A stretch of DNA of 35,022 nt from Bacteroides cellulosilyticus DSM 14838 (GTDB lineage: Bacteria > Bacteroidota > Bacteroidia > Bacteroidales > Bacteroidaceae): NCBI RefSeq assembly GCF_000158035.1, contig NZ_EQ973495.1, forward strand, positions 621,851-656,872. Reading direction: 5' to 3'. The notes beneath the pieces were generated by a model, which worked only from the letters and a program-made list of their open reading frames with translations, did not search any database and was not told the origin of the DNA. This document shows, piece after piece, positions 16,087-24,328 of this stretch (the first letter of the stretch is position 1; the number at the start of each line of letters is the position of its first letter). A program made the translations under genes and the position numbers.

Positions 16087-16707
16087 ATGCAATATAACAC
16101 TCAACAAAAACGGATGCCTTTGCCGGAATACGGACGCAGCATCCAAAACATGGTTGACCACGCGTTGACAATCGAAGACCGCGCTGAACGCCAACGTTGC
16201 GCAAACACCATTATCAACATCATGGGTAATATGTTCCCGCATCTGCGTGATGTACCCGATTTTAAACATAAATTATGGGATCATCTGGCTATCATGTCCG
16301 ACTTCAAACTGGACATTGATTATCCTTATGAAATTATCCGCAAAGATAATTTGAATACCCGTCCGGAAGTGATCCCCTATCCCAGTACAAAAATTCGTTA
16401 CCGCCACTACGGCCGTACACTGGAAGTATTGATAAAGAAAGCAATTGACTTCCCCGAAGGAGATGAAAAGCAGAATCTGATTGCCCTGATCTGTAACCAT
16501 ATGAAGAAAGACTACATGACCTGGAACAAGGATACGGTAGACGACCGCAAGATTGCAGAAGATCTTAATGAATATTCGGGTGGCAAATTGCAGATGACGG
16601 ATGACATCATCAAACTGATGGCTGAACGTATCAATCAGAACTACCGTCCGAAAGTAAACAATCAGAATAACCGGAGAGATAACCGGAATAATAAGAGAAA
16701 GTACTAA
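16087..16707 (+). CDS. DUF4290 family protein
   Basis: 206 residues, soluble and helical, starting MQYNTQQKRMPLPEYGRSIQ and containing RCANTIINIMGNMFPHLRDV, FKHKLWDHLAIMSDFKLDID, PYPSTKIRYRHYGRTLEVLI and CNHMKKDYMTWNKDTVDD. The C-terminus is a basic Asn/Arg-rich tail (NNQNNRRDNRNNKRKY), which suggests nucleic-acid contact. The pattern matches the Bacteroidota-restricted DUF4290; function is unknown. It is 3 bases downstream of tsaB and 89 upstream of murA, with a heptamer repeat array filling the latter gap. Confidence 0.88.
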   Translation: MQYNTQQKRMPLPEYGRSIQNMVDHALTIEDRAERQRCANTIINIMGNMFPHLRDVPDFKHKLWDHLAIMSDFKLDIDYPYEIIRKDNLNTRPEVIPYPSTKIRYRHYGRTLEVLIKKAIDFPEGDEKQNLIALICNHMKKDYMTWNKDTVDDRKIAEDLNEYSGGKLQMTDDIIKLMAERINQNYRPKVNNQNNRRDNRNNKRKY

Positions 16708-16710
16708 CAG

Positions 16711-16788
16711 ATTTATGATTTCAGATTTATGATTTATAAGCGGCAGATCCGTTCATAAATCATAAATTATAAATCATAAGTCATAAAT
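16711..16788. repeat. Heptamer word array, ATTTATG forward then CATAAAT inverted
   Basis: Left: ATTTATG 16711, ATTTCAG 16718, ATTTATG 16725, ATTTATA 16732. Right: CATAAAT 16754, CATAAAT 16761, TATAAAT 16768, CATAAGT 16775, CATAAAT 16782. Both halves keep exact 7-base phase, and the right words are reverse complements of the left. The spacer carries GCGGCAGATCCG. The array ends 8 bases before the murA ATG, so a hairpin would sit close to its translation start. Confidence 0.88.
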
Positions 16789-16796
16789 CCCAATTT

Positions 16797-18101
16797 ATGG
16801 CATCATTCGTAATTGAAGGAGGACACAGATTATCCGGCGAGATTCATCCGCAAGGCGCAAAAAACGAGGTATTGCAGATTATCTGCGCCACGCTGCTGAC
16901 AGCCGAAGAGGTGACCGTACATAATATTCCGGACATACTGGACGTCAACAATCTCATTCAATTGATGCGTGACATGGGCGTTACGGTATCCAGAAAAGGG
17001 CTTGATACGTATTGTTTCAAAGCAGAAAAGCTGGATTTGAGTTATCTGGAGAGTGATGAATTCCTGAAGAAATGTTCCAGTCTGCGAGGTTCGGTTATGT
17101 TAATCGGCCCGATGGTGGCACGCTTCCATAAAGCGATGATATCCAAACCGGGTGGGGACAAGATAGGACGCAGACGTCTGGATACTCACTTTATCGGTAT
17201 ACAGAATCTGGGTGCAGATTTTTCGTACAACGCAGAGCGCGAAGCGTATGAGATTTCAGCTTGCGAACTGAAAGGCACCTACATGTTACTGGACGAAGCT
17301 TCGGTTACCGGAACTGCCAACATCGTGATGGCGGCGGTACTGGCCAAAGGAACAACCACTATTTACAATGCTGCCTGCGAACCGTATCTGCAACAACTTT
17401 GCAAGATGCTGAACCGCATGGGCGCCAAGATACAAGGCATTGCCTCCAATCTATTGACCATTGAAGGAGTGGACGAACTACACGGTACCGAACATACAAT
17501 ACTTCCCGATATGATTGAAGTCGGCAGTTTTATCGGTATGGCAGCCATGACGCAAAGTGAGCTCACCATCAAGAATGTTTCTTATGAAAACTTGGGCATC
17601 ATCCCTGAAAGTTTCCGCCGTCTGGGCATCAAACTGGAACAACGGGGAGACGATATCTATGTACCTGCACAGGAAACGTATCAGATAGAGTCGTTCATAG
17701 ATGGTTCTATCATGACTATTGCCGATGCTCCCTGGCCGGGACTGACGCCGGACTTGCTGAGTGTAATGCTCGTAGTTGCCACTCAGGCAAAAGGCAGCGT
17801 GCTTATCCATCAGAAGATGTTCGAGAGCCGCCTGTTCTTCGTGGACAAACTGATAGATATGGGAGCACAGATTATTCTTTGTGACCCTCACCGTGCCGTT
17901 GTCATTGGCCATAACCATGCCATGCGTCTGCGAGGCGGAAATATGACTTCACCTGATATTCGTGCCGGTATTGCATTGCTGATTGCCGCCATGAGTGCGG
18001 AAGGAAGCAGCCGTATCCACAACATTGAGCAAATAGACCGGGGGTATCAAGACATCGAAAGACGCCTGAATGCTATCGGAGCAAGAATTACGAGAATATG
18101 A
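16797..18101 (+). CDS. murA: UDP-N-acetylglucosamine 1-carboxyvinyltransferase (Asp-type MurA)
   Basis: First committed step of peptidoglycan synthesis: enolpyruvyl transfer from PEP to UDP-GlcNAc, cytoplasmic. 434 residues, near the usual length. Lys22 of AKNE and the PEP-loop PGGDKIGRRRLD (118-129) are clear; other landmarks are ASVTGTANIVMAAVLAKGTT, ILPDMIEVGSFIGMAA and PWPGLTPDLLSVMLVVATQA. The residue equivalent to the enterobacterial catalytic Cys115, the target of fosfomycin, is Asp121 here (codon GAC 17157-17159). Cys-to-Asp at this site is known to keep activity and abolish fosfomycin alkylation. The gene follows a heptamer hairpin array and precedes rimM by 42 bases. Confidence 0.96.
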   Translation: MASFVIEGGHRLSGEIHPQGAKNEVLQIICATLLTAEEVTVHNIPDILDVNNLIQLMRDMGVTVSRKGLDTYCFKAEKLDLSYLESDEFLKKCSSLRGSVMLIGPMVARFHKAMISKPGGDKIGRRRLDTHFIGIQNLGADFSYNAEREAYEISACELKGTYMLLDEASVTGTANIVMAAVLAKGTTTIYNAACEPYLQQLCKMLNRMGAKIQGIASNLLTIEGVDELHGTEHTILPDMIEVGSFIGMAAMTQSELTIKNVSYENLGIIPESFRRLGIKLEQRGDDIYVPAQETYQIESFIDGSIMTIADAPWPGLTPDLLSVMLVVATQAKGSVLIHQKMFESRLFFVDKLIDMGAQIILCDPHRAVVIGHNHAMRLRGGNMTSPDIRAGIALLIAAMSAEGSSRIHNIEQIDRGYQDIERRLNAIGARITRI

Positions 18102-18143
18102 TATGGGATGGTAGAAGATGATTAAGAATGGTAGGATGATAAG

Positions 18144-18680
18144 ATGATAAAAAGAGAAGATGTATATAAGATAGGAGTATTCAACAAACCGCACGGCATT
18201 CACGGTGAGTTGTCATTCACATTCACCGATGACATTTTTGACCGGGTGGAAGCTGAATACCTAATCTGCCTGTTGGATGGTATTTTCGTACCTTTCTTCC
18301 TGGAGGAATACCGTTTCCGCTCCGACTCCACTGCATTGGTAAAGCTGGAAGGAGTAGACACGGCAGAACGTGCGCGGATGTTCACCAACGTGGAAGTTTA
18401 TTTTCCCGCCAAACATGCCGAAGATGCCGGACCGGGAGAACTGACCTGGGATTTCTTCGTAGGTTTCCGCGTGGAAGAAGTTAACCACGGAGACCTAGGA
18501 GAAGTAACAGAGGTGGATACTGCAACCATCAACACCTTGTTTGTTGTTGATCATCAGGGAGAAGAGTTACTGATTCCTGCACAAGAAGAATTCATCCAGA
18601 ACATTGACCAAAAGCACAAAGTAATCACTATGGATTTACCCGAAGGATTACTGGCTTTGGATGAAACAGAGGAAGTGTAA
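18144..18680 (+). CDS. rimM: Ribosome maturation factor RimM
   Basis: Assembly factor for the 30S head that binds ribosomal protein uS19. 178 residues, normal length. The N-terminal RimM domain begins [20 protein letters not shown]; the C-terminal PRC-barrel includes [20 protein letters not shown] and [20 protein letters not shown]. The short gap from murA has repeated GATGAT/ATGGTAG words. The start ATG at 18144 is in GATGATAAAAAGAG. It sits within a run of same-strand genes without terminators. Confidence 0.95.
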   Translation: MIKREDVYKIGVFNKPHGIHGELSFTFTDDIFDRVEAEYLICLLDGIFVPFFLEEYRFRSDSTALVKLEGVDTAERARMFTNVEVYFPAKHAEDAGPGELTWDFFVGFRVEEVNHGDLGEVTEVDTATINTLFVVDHQGEELLIPAQEEFIQNIDQKHKVITMDLPEGLLALDETEEV

Positions 18681-18683
18681 ACA

Positions 18684-18712
18684 AGTGATTAGTGATAGAG
18701 TGATAAGTGATT
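18684..18712. repeat. Heptamer word array, AGTGATT/AGTGATA
   Basis: AGTGATT 18684, AGTGATA 18691, one extra G, AGTGATA 18699, AGTGATT 18706. The super-period is 7+7+1+7 = 22 bases, and no inverted half is present. The array ends 7 bases before the start codon of the M23 peptidase gene. The same word recurs at 32870-32936. Confidence 0.8.
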
Positions 18713-18719
18713 AGCGCGT

Positions 18720-19580
18720 ATGGTGAAAAAGAAACGACATAAAGCATTCTGGAGTAATATCAAATTCAAATATAAGCTGACTATCATCAACGAGAATACA
18801 CTCGAAGAAGTAGTCGGTCTCCGTGTATCCAAGTTAAACGGCATCTCGGTATTACTTTCTGTGCTGACTGTTTTGTTTCTGGTTGCCTCAGTTATCATTG
18901 CTTTCACTCCGTTGCGCAACTACTTGCCGGGATACATGAACAGTGAAATCCGTGCCCAAGTGGTAGAGAATGCTTTACGAGTAGATTCACTTCAACAGTT
19001 GGTAGATCGCCAGAATTTGTATATCATGAATATACAGGATATTTTCAGTGGAACCATACGGGTAGATACTGTGCACAATATGGACTCACTGACTACCGTA
19101 CGCGAAGATTCGTTGATGGAACGCACACAGCGGGAAGCGGAGTTCCGGAAACAATATGAAGAAACAGAAAAGTATAATCTGACAAGCATTACAGCCCGCC
19201 CAGACATAGAAGGATTGATATTTTATCGTCCCACGCGAGGCATGATTACAGACAAATTTGATGCTGACAGAAAACATTACGGTACGGATATCGCCGCCAA
19301 TCCCGGAGAGAGCGTACTTGCTACGCTGGATGGTACAGTTATCTTGAGTACTTATACGGCCGAAACAGGATATGTGATAGAAGTACAACATAATCAAGAC
19401 TTTATATCCGTATATAAGCATTGCAGTTCCTTATTGAAACGTGAAGGAGACACTGTACAGGCCGGAGAGGCTATTGCTTTGGTAGGAAACAGCGGACAAC
19501 TGACAACCGGTCCTCACCTGCACTTTGAGTTATGGCACAAAGGACGGGCGGTAAATCCGGAACAATATATTGTATTTTAA
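18720..19580 (+). CDS. M23 family (LytM-type) membrane-anchored metallopeptidase
   Basis: 286 residues: a basic N-terminal cytoplasmic segment, one membrane helix at about 44-62 (LLSVLTVLFLVASVIIAF), a short helical stalk, then a LytM domain from about 165. The full zinc/catalytic set is present: H186 and D190 (KHYGTD), H234 (YKHCSS) and HLH at 266-268 (GPHLHFELWHKG). It is therefore likely an active peptidoglycan endopeptidase in the periplasm, unlike degenerate EnvC-type activators. It lies between rimM and dxr; dxr starts 11 bases after its stop. Confidence 0.93.
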   Translation: MVKKKRHKAFWSNIKFKYKLTIINENTLEEVVGLRVSKLNGISVLLSVLTVLFLVASVIIAFTPLRNYLPGYMNSEIRAQVVENALRVDSLQQLVDRQNLYIMNIQDIFSGTIRVDTVHNMDSLTTVREDSLMERTQREAEFRKQYEETEKYNLTSITARPDIEGLIFYRPTRGMITDKFDADRKHYGTDIAANPGESVLATLDGTVILSTYTAETGYVIEVQHNQDFISVYKHCSSLLKREGDTVQAGEAIALVGNSGQLTTGPHLHFELWHKGRAVNPEQYIVF

Positions 19581-19591
19581 GTGATAGATAA

Positions 19592-20743
19592 ATGAAAAAA
19601 CAAATTGCTATACTCGGTTCTACCGGCTCCATAGGTACGCAGGCTTTACAGGTGATTGAAGAACAATCCGACCAGTACGAAGCGTATGTGCTGACCGCCA
19701 ACAACCGTGTAGAAGAACTCATTGCCCAGGCTCGGAAATTCAAGCCTGAAGCGGTAGTTATAGCCAACGAAACGAAATATGCCCAACTGAAAGAAGCCCT
19801 CGCCGATCTGCCTATCAAAGTATATGCAGGAACGGATGCTATCTGCCAGATTGTGGAAGACTCGGAAATTGACATCGTACTGACTGCGATGGTAGGTTAT
19901 GCCGGACTGAAACCAACCATGAATGCTATTCGTGCCCGTAAACCCATCGCTCTTGCCAACAAGGAGACGCTTGTTGTGGCAGGTGAGCTGATTAACGATA
20001 TGGCACGCCTATCCGGTACACCTATATTACCGGTAGATTCCGAACATTCAGCCGTTTTCCAATGTTTAGCGGGGGAACTCGGCAATCCGATAGAGAAGGT
20101 GATCCTTACGGCATCCGGTGGTCCGTTCCGCAATTGCACAATGGAACAACTGGCTACGGTAACCAAAGCCCAAGCCCTGAAACATCCTAATTGGGATATG
20201 GGAGCGAAAATTACGATTGATTCCGCTTCAATGATGAACAAAGGGTTCGAGGTGATAGAAGCAAAATGGTTATTCGGTGTACGTCCGGATCAGATTGAAG
20301 TGGTAGTACATCCGCAATCTATTATACATTCGATGGTGCAGTTTGAAGACGGTGCAGTAAAAGCACAACTGGGTATGCCGGATATGCGTCTGCCTATTCA
20401 GTATGCATTCTCTTATCCGCAACGCCTGAAGGCTTCATTTCCCCGGTTGGATTTCAAGATGTGCACAAACCTGACATTCGAACAACCGGATACTACCCGT
20501 TTCCGTAATCTGGCTTTGGCTTACGAAGCTTTGCATAAAGGTGGAAATATGCCTTGTATCGTGAATGCAGCCAATGAAGTGGTAGTTGCCGCTTTCCTGC
20601 GGGATGAGATTTCATTCCTCGGCATGAGTGATGTGATAGAGAAAGCAATGTCTATCGTATCGTTTGTGGCAAAACCGGAATATGAAGACTATGTAGCTAC
20701 GGATGCGATGACACGCCGTATTGCACAAGAGTTGATAAAATAA
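19592..20743 (+). CDS. dxr: 1-deoxy-D-xylulose 5-phosphate reductoisomerase
   Basis: Second step of the MEP isoprenoid pathway: NADPH-dependent rearrangement and reduction of DXP to MEP in the cytoplasm. 383 residues. The nucleotide loop ILGSTGSIGTQAL lies at 7-19, NKETLVVAGE at 123-132, the metal and substrate site PVDSEHSAVFQCL at 147-159 (D149, E151), and ITIDSASMMNKGFEVIEAKW carries the flexible-loop and second metal ligands. The product feeds the polyprenyl carrier used in wall synthesis, which fits its place among envelope genes. Confidence 0.96.
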   Translation: MKKQIAILGSTGSIGTQALQVIEEQSDQYEAYVLTANNRVEELIAQARKFKPEAVVIANETKYAQLKEALADLPIKVYAGTDAICQIVEDSEIDIVLTAMVGYAGLKPTMNAIRARKPIALANKETLVVAGELINDMARLSGTPILPVDSEHSAVFQCLAGELGNPIEKVILTASGGPFRNCTMEQLATVTKAQALKHPNWDMGAKITIDSASMMNKGFEVIEAKWLFGVRPDQIEVVVHPQSIIHSMVQFEDGAVKAQLGMPDMRLPIQYAFSYPQRLKASFPRLDFKMCTNLTFEQPDTTRFRNLALAYEALHKGGNMPCIVNAANEVVVAAFLRDEISFLGMSDVIEKAMSIVSFVAKPEYEDYVATDAMTRRIAQELIK

Positions 20744-20798
20744 AAATAGTACAGGTATTAGAGTATCTCAACTCCCTTCTTCCTCGGAGGAGAATAAG

Positions 20799-20829
20799 AA
20801 TAGTAAATAGTAGTTAATAGTAAAATAGA
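20799..20829. repeat. Short heptamer word array, AATAGTA
   Basis: AATAGTA at 20799, 20806 and 20816 (after a 3-base GTT insertion), followed by AAAATAG at 20823, in the dxr-rseP gap 11 bases before the rseP ATG. It is weaker than the other arrays; only three exact words. Confidence 0.55.
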
Positions 20830-20840
20830 AAAATTATTAG

Positions 20841-22175
20841 ATGGAAACATTTTTGATTCGTGCCCTGCAACTCATTATGAGCCTTTCGTTGCTCGTTATC
20901 GTTCATGAGGGAGGGCACTTCCTCTTCGCCCGTCTTTTCAAGACACGGGTAGAAAAGTTTTGTTTGTTCTTCGACCCTTGGTTTACCCTGTTCAAGTTCA
21001 AGCCGAAAAATAGTGATACGGAATATGGTATTGGTTGGCTGCCGTTAGGTGGTTATGTAAAGATAGCAGGTATGATAGATGAGTCTATGGATACCGAACA
21101 GATGCAACAGCCAATGCAACCGTGGGAGTTCCGGGCCAAACCGGCATGGCAACGGTTGTTAATCATGGTAGGTGGTGTATTGTTCAATTTCATATTGGCA
21201 TTATTCATCTATTCTATGATACTTTTTACTTGGGGAGATGAATACGTACCGGTACAAAAAGCCCCGTTGGGTATGGAATTCAACGAAACGGCAAAAGCTA
21301 TCGGTTTCCGTGACGGTGACGTACTTATATCTGCTGATGGTGTACCCTTTGAACGTTACGGTGGTGACATGCTGACAAGCGTTGTCGATGCCCGCCAAGT
21401 AACAGTACGCCGCGATGGGCAAGAGGTATCCGTTTATATTCCTGAGAATTTTATGGAGCGTCTGCTGGCTGACAGTGTACGTTTTGCCTCATTCCGCTAT
21501 CCGTATGTTATTGATAGTATTTGTGCCAACCGTCCTGCTGCCCTTGCCGGCCTGCAAGCGGGTGACAGTATTATGCAATTGGACGGAAAGAACATTGCTT
21601 ATTTCGATTTCAAAGAAGAGATGTTACGCCGTCAGAAAGCGGATTCAGCTTCTCATTATATCACATTGACTTATGCACGTGCCGGAGTGATAGATACTAT
21701 AACTTTTGCTACAGATTCAATCTATGAGATAGGTGTAGTAGTACGTACGGCAACCAATCAGTTACTGCCGGTTGTAAAGAAAGAATATAGTTTTCTGGCC
21801 TCTTTCCCCGCTGGTGCAGCATTGGGAGTACAAACTCTGAAAGGCTATGTAGGACAGATGAAATATCTCTTCTCTAAAGAAGGTGCCAAGCAATTGGGTG
21901 GCTTTGGAACTATCGGAAGCATCTTCCCTGCTACATGGGATTGGCATCAGTTCTGGTACATGACAGCATTCCTTTCTATTATCCTCGCCTTCATGAATAT
22001 TCTGCCTATTCCGGCACTGGATGGCGGACATGTACTATTCCTTATTTATGAGATTGTGGCTCGTCGCAAACCAAGTGATAAGTTTATGGAACGTGCGCAA
22101 ATGGTCGGTATGTTCCTGTTATTCGGATTGCTGCTTTGGGCAAACTTTAATGATATTCTGCGGTTCCTGTTCTAA
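20841..22175 (+). CDS. rseP: Site-2 protease family RIP metalloprotease RseP
   Basis: Intramembrane zinc protease. 444 residues. HEGGH at 22-26 lies in the first membrane helix (LSLLVIVHEGGHFLFARLF), and the second metal site NILPIPALDGGH at 386-397 lies near the C-terminus with D394. Between them is a periplasmic region with PDZ-like folds (FRDGDVLISADGVPFERYGG; PAALAGLQAGDSIMQLDGKN), and the last helix is GMFLLFGLLLWANFNDILRF. Such proteases cleave anti-sigma factors or leftover signal peptides; the substrate here is unknown. The gene is last in the tsaB-rseP run and ends at a bidirectional terminator. Confidence 0.94.
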   Translation: METFLIRALQLIMSLSLLVIVHEGGHFLFARLFKTRVEKFCLFFDPWFTLFKFKPKNSDTEYGIGWLPLGGYVKIAGMIDESMDTEQMQQPMQPWEFRAKPAWQRLLIMVGGVLFNFILALFIYSMILFTWGDEYVPVQKAPLGMEFNETAKAIGFRDGDVLISADGVPFERYGGDMLTSVVDARQVTVRRDGQEVSVYIPENFMERLLADSVRFASFRYPYVIDSICANRPAALAGLQAGDSIMQLDGKNIAYFDFKEEMLRRQKADSASHYITLTYARAGVIDTITFATDSIYEIGVVVRTATNQLLPVVKKEYSFLASFPAGAALGVQTLKGYVGQMKYLFSKEGAKQLGGFGTIGSIFPATWDWHQFWYMTAFLSIILAFMNILPIPALDGGHVLFLIYEIVARRKPSDKFMERAQMVGMFLLFGLLLWANFNDILRFLF

Positions 22176-22199
22176 CGCAGGTTCTACTTTATAAAAACA

Positions 22200-22240
22200 A
22201 ATAGACCATCTATTCGAAGTGAGTAGATGGTCTATTTATT
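22200..22240. terminator. Bidirectional terminator between rseP and ddh
   Basis: AATAGACCATCTA (22200-22212) pairs with TAGATGGTCTATT (22224-22236), a 13-bp perfect stem extendable inward, with A-rich sequence on the left and T-rich on the right. It serves the convergent genes on both sides. Confidence 0.88.
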
Positions 22241-22264
22241 ATATGAAATATCTATCGTATTTTC

Positions 22265-23164
22265 TTACACTAAGTGTCCGATCCACTCTTCACGATCTCC
22301 CGGCAAAAGATCAATAACCGGAACCTCTACCATCGTGTAACAACCAGGTTGTTGACGCATGGAAGCGCGAGCTACACAAACCAATACCTGAGCAGTAAGT
22401 GCAGGATTATTAATGCGCATATTGAACTCAAATAATTGATTCTGAGTTTTACCGGAAACACCTTTACGAGTGAGGTTTACACCATGTCCCATATCAAGCA
22501 AAGCATCTACGCTGGGAACTAATTTCACATGTGTCTCGTCATTTACAAAGTATGGATCTGCCTTGATGGCAGCAGATACTTTATCAAACTCATAACCGTC
22601 TTTCAATTCGATATAAACCATACGGCGGTGAATACCAGTTCCGGTAGGAATAGTCATGGAAAGAGCTGCCTTTACACCATCAATAGCTTTTACAGCTACT
22701 GTATGTCCCATACTCATTCCAGGACCAAAGTTTGTATAAGTAATTCCTTTCGGAGCAATAGCTTCCAACAGGGTACGTACGATAGAATCGCTTCCCGGAT
22801 CCCAACCTGCAGAAATAATAGAAACTGCATTGTGTTCTTTTGCAGAAGCAGACAGTGTGCGACGCAAATCTACAATACCGGTATGAATATCGAAGCTGTC
22901 AACCGTATTGATGCCAAGTGCAAGGATTTCTTTGGCATAAGTCTCTACACTGCGGGTTGGTGTACAAAGAATTGCAACATCAACGCCTTCCAATTCCTTA
23001 ATATTCTTTACAACAGGGTATTCACTCAGTTCTGCGGGACGGTTTTCAGCTCCGGCTCGGCGTACTACACCGGCAATTTCAAAGTCGGGAGCCGCTTGCA
23101 ACGCTTCGAGCACGTATTGCCCGATATTGCCATAGCCAACAATGGCTGCTCTTACTTTTTTCAT
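22265..23164 (-). CDS. ddh: meso-Diaminopimelate D-dehydrogenase
   Basis: One-step NADPH-dependent route from tetrahydrodipicolinate to meso-diaminopimelate, for lysine and peptidoglycan. 299 residues, a little shorter than the corynebacterial enzyme. The dinucleotide loop AIVGYGNIGQYVLEAL is at 8-23. Other landmarks: VDSFDIHTG, the SAGWDPGSDSIVRTLLEAIA segment, FGPGMSMGHTVAVKAIDGVK and IPTGTGIHRRMVYIEL, all typical of Ddh. It stands alone and faces rseP; upstream, the minus strand has TACTTTTGT (reverse complement of 23206-23214), matching the -7 consensus. Confidence 0.95.
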   Translation of the reverse strand: MKKVRAAIVGYGNIGQYVLEALQAAPDFEIAGVVRRAGAENRPAELSEYPVVKNIKELEGVDVAILCTPTRSVETYAKEILALGINTVDSFDIHTGIVDLRRTLSASAKEHNAVSIISAGWDPGSDSIVRTLLEAIAPKGITYTNFGPGMSMGHTVAVKAIDGVKAALSMTIPTGTGIHRRMVYIELKDGYEFDKVSAAIKADPYFVNDETHVKLVPSVDALLDMGHGVNLTRKGVSGKTQNQLFEFNMRINNPALTAQVLVCVARASMRQQPGCYTMVEVPVIDLLPGDREEWIGHLV

Positions 23165-23205
23165 TCTTTTATTGAATTTATTTATCAGTTTTCTATTTTA
23201 TCGGC

Positions 23206-23214
23206 ACAAAAGTA
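23206..23214 (-). promoter_or_regulatory. -7 element for ddh
   Basis: The reverse complement reads TACTTTTGT, an exact TAnnTTTG match about 42 bases before the ddh ATG. The nearest TTTG upstream is 23 bases away, longer than usual, so the -33 is uncertain. Confidence 0.55.
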
Positions 23215-23415
23215 ATCATTTTCATTCAATTTAACCACAAAACGATTCAGTGTTCCACAGAGTTTTTTCTTTATTAAGACTTCTTTCAAACTTATGTACC
23301 TTCAATGACTTATCACTCTAAAACAATTTCCAAAGGAAAAAGTTCCCCGAAACTCTTCTGAGTCTGTAATGAAGAAACACAATATTCCTCGCTCGCGCGC
23401 GTTATAGTAAGTATT

Positions 23416-24022
23416 ATGATAGAATACATCAGAGGCGGACTTGCCGAGCTCAGCCCGGCAACCGCAGTTATCGACTGTAACGGATTGGGATATGCCGTTA
23501 ATATTTCATTAAATACGTATGCTGCCATCCAAGGCAAAAAAGAGTGTAAACTGTATATCTACGAGGCTATACGTGAGGATGCATATGTACTCTACGGCTT
23601 TGCAGATAAACAAGAGCGTGAATTATTCTTGTTGCTGATTTCCGTTTCGGGCATTGGCGGGTAATACTGCACGAATGATACTTTCAGCACTTTCACCGGC
23701 AGAACTGGTGAATGTTATCAGTACTGAAAATGCCAATTTACTGAAGACAGTGAAAGGTATCGGACTAAAAACAGCCCAACGGGTGATTGTGGATTTGAAA
23801 GATAAAATCAAGACAGGTGCAGCAAGTGCAGGAAGTACGATAGGAAGTCTCGGCGGAATGTTATCTGCTGCTAATGCACAGGTGCAGGAAGAAGCCATTG
23901 CTGCATTGACAATGTTGGGATTTGCACAAGCACCATCACAAAAGGTAGTTTTGGCAATATTGAAAGAAGAACCGGATGCACCGGTAGAGCAGGTTATTAA
24001 GTTGGCGCTGAAAAGACTTTAG
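23416..24022 (+). pseudogene. ruvA: Holliday junction DNA helicase subunit RuvA, frameshifted
   Basis: RuvA tetramers bind Holliday junctions and load RuvB. The first frame ([20 protein letters not shown] onward) carries domain I, including [20 protein letters not shown], and ends SVSGIGG-stop at 23662-23664. The continuation [40 protein letters not shown] and the C-terminal domain III ([18 protein letters not shown]) is in the next frame. Removing one G from the GGG at 23659-23661 restores a continuous 201-residue protein, normal for RuvA. The shift falls inside the first helix-hairpin-helix motif. It may be a true null allele or a consensus error. The downstream frame shows normal coding constraint, so any inactivation is recent. 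Confidence 0.92.
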
Positions 24023-24328
24023 TAAATGATGATTTAGGGGAGAATAACCTATATTTTTTTATATGTAATTTTTACTTCCTTTCTTTCTTGTCTTGTCACT
24101 TTCCCCACCCCCTCTCAGATACCTTCTGAATGGGGATACAATGAGTCAGGAACTGAAAGGTATTCAGTCAGGGAGTGAAAAGCATTCAGTCCCTGACTGA
24201 ATCAGGTTCACTCAACGAGTCGGAGGAGTAGCTACGGGAAAGGAAGAAATTTACGCATTTTTTATAAGTATAATTACTAACCGATGAAATATACGATGAA
24301 TTATCATTCATAAATTAATTAAACACAT
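24023..24328 (+). other. Gap upstream of sprA
   Basis: This 306-base stretch has no supportable gene. Near 24036-24060 is a weak AGG/CCT hairpin followed by seven T's, which may be a poor terminator for ruvA. 24144-24231 holds 22-base repeats and an inverted repeat (separate entry). The last 80 bases before the sprA ATG are AT-rich, but I find no TAnnTTTG box, so the sprA promoter is unassigned. Confidence 0.5.
24144..24231. repeat. Tandem 22-base imperfect repeats with 13-bp inverted repeat
   Basis: Units start at 24144, 24166 and 24188, plus a degenerate fourth at 24210. Each reads as 7+7+1+7: AGTCAGG-AACTGAA-A-GGTATTC, AGTCAGG-GAGTGAA-A-AGCATTC, AGTCCCT-GACTGAA-T-CAGGTTC. Within them ATTCAGTCAGGGA (24162-24174) pairs perfectly with 24190-24202 over a 15-base loop. 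No T-tract follows, so it is not an ordinary terminator. Confidence 0.75.

Noticed and set aside
16711..16788. CRISPR-like array
   Set aside because: Units are 7 bases without unique spacers, and no cas gene is near.
22529..23215. Long open frame on the plus strand opposite ddh (228 codons)
   Set aside because: It is antisense to a clearly conserved diaminopimelate dehydrogenase; its translation is rich in Cys, Ser and Asn with no motif.
23655..23664. Programmed ribosomal frameshift in ruvA
   Set aside because: No slippery heptamer or downstream structure is evident, and RuvA is not known to use recoding; a plain one-base insertion explains the data.
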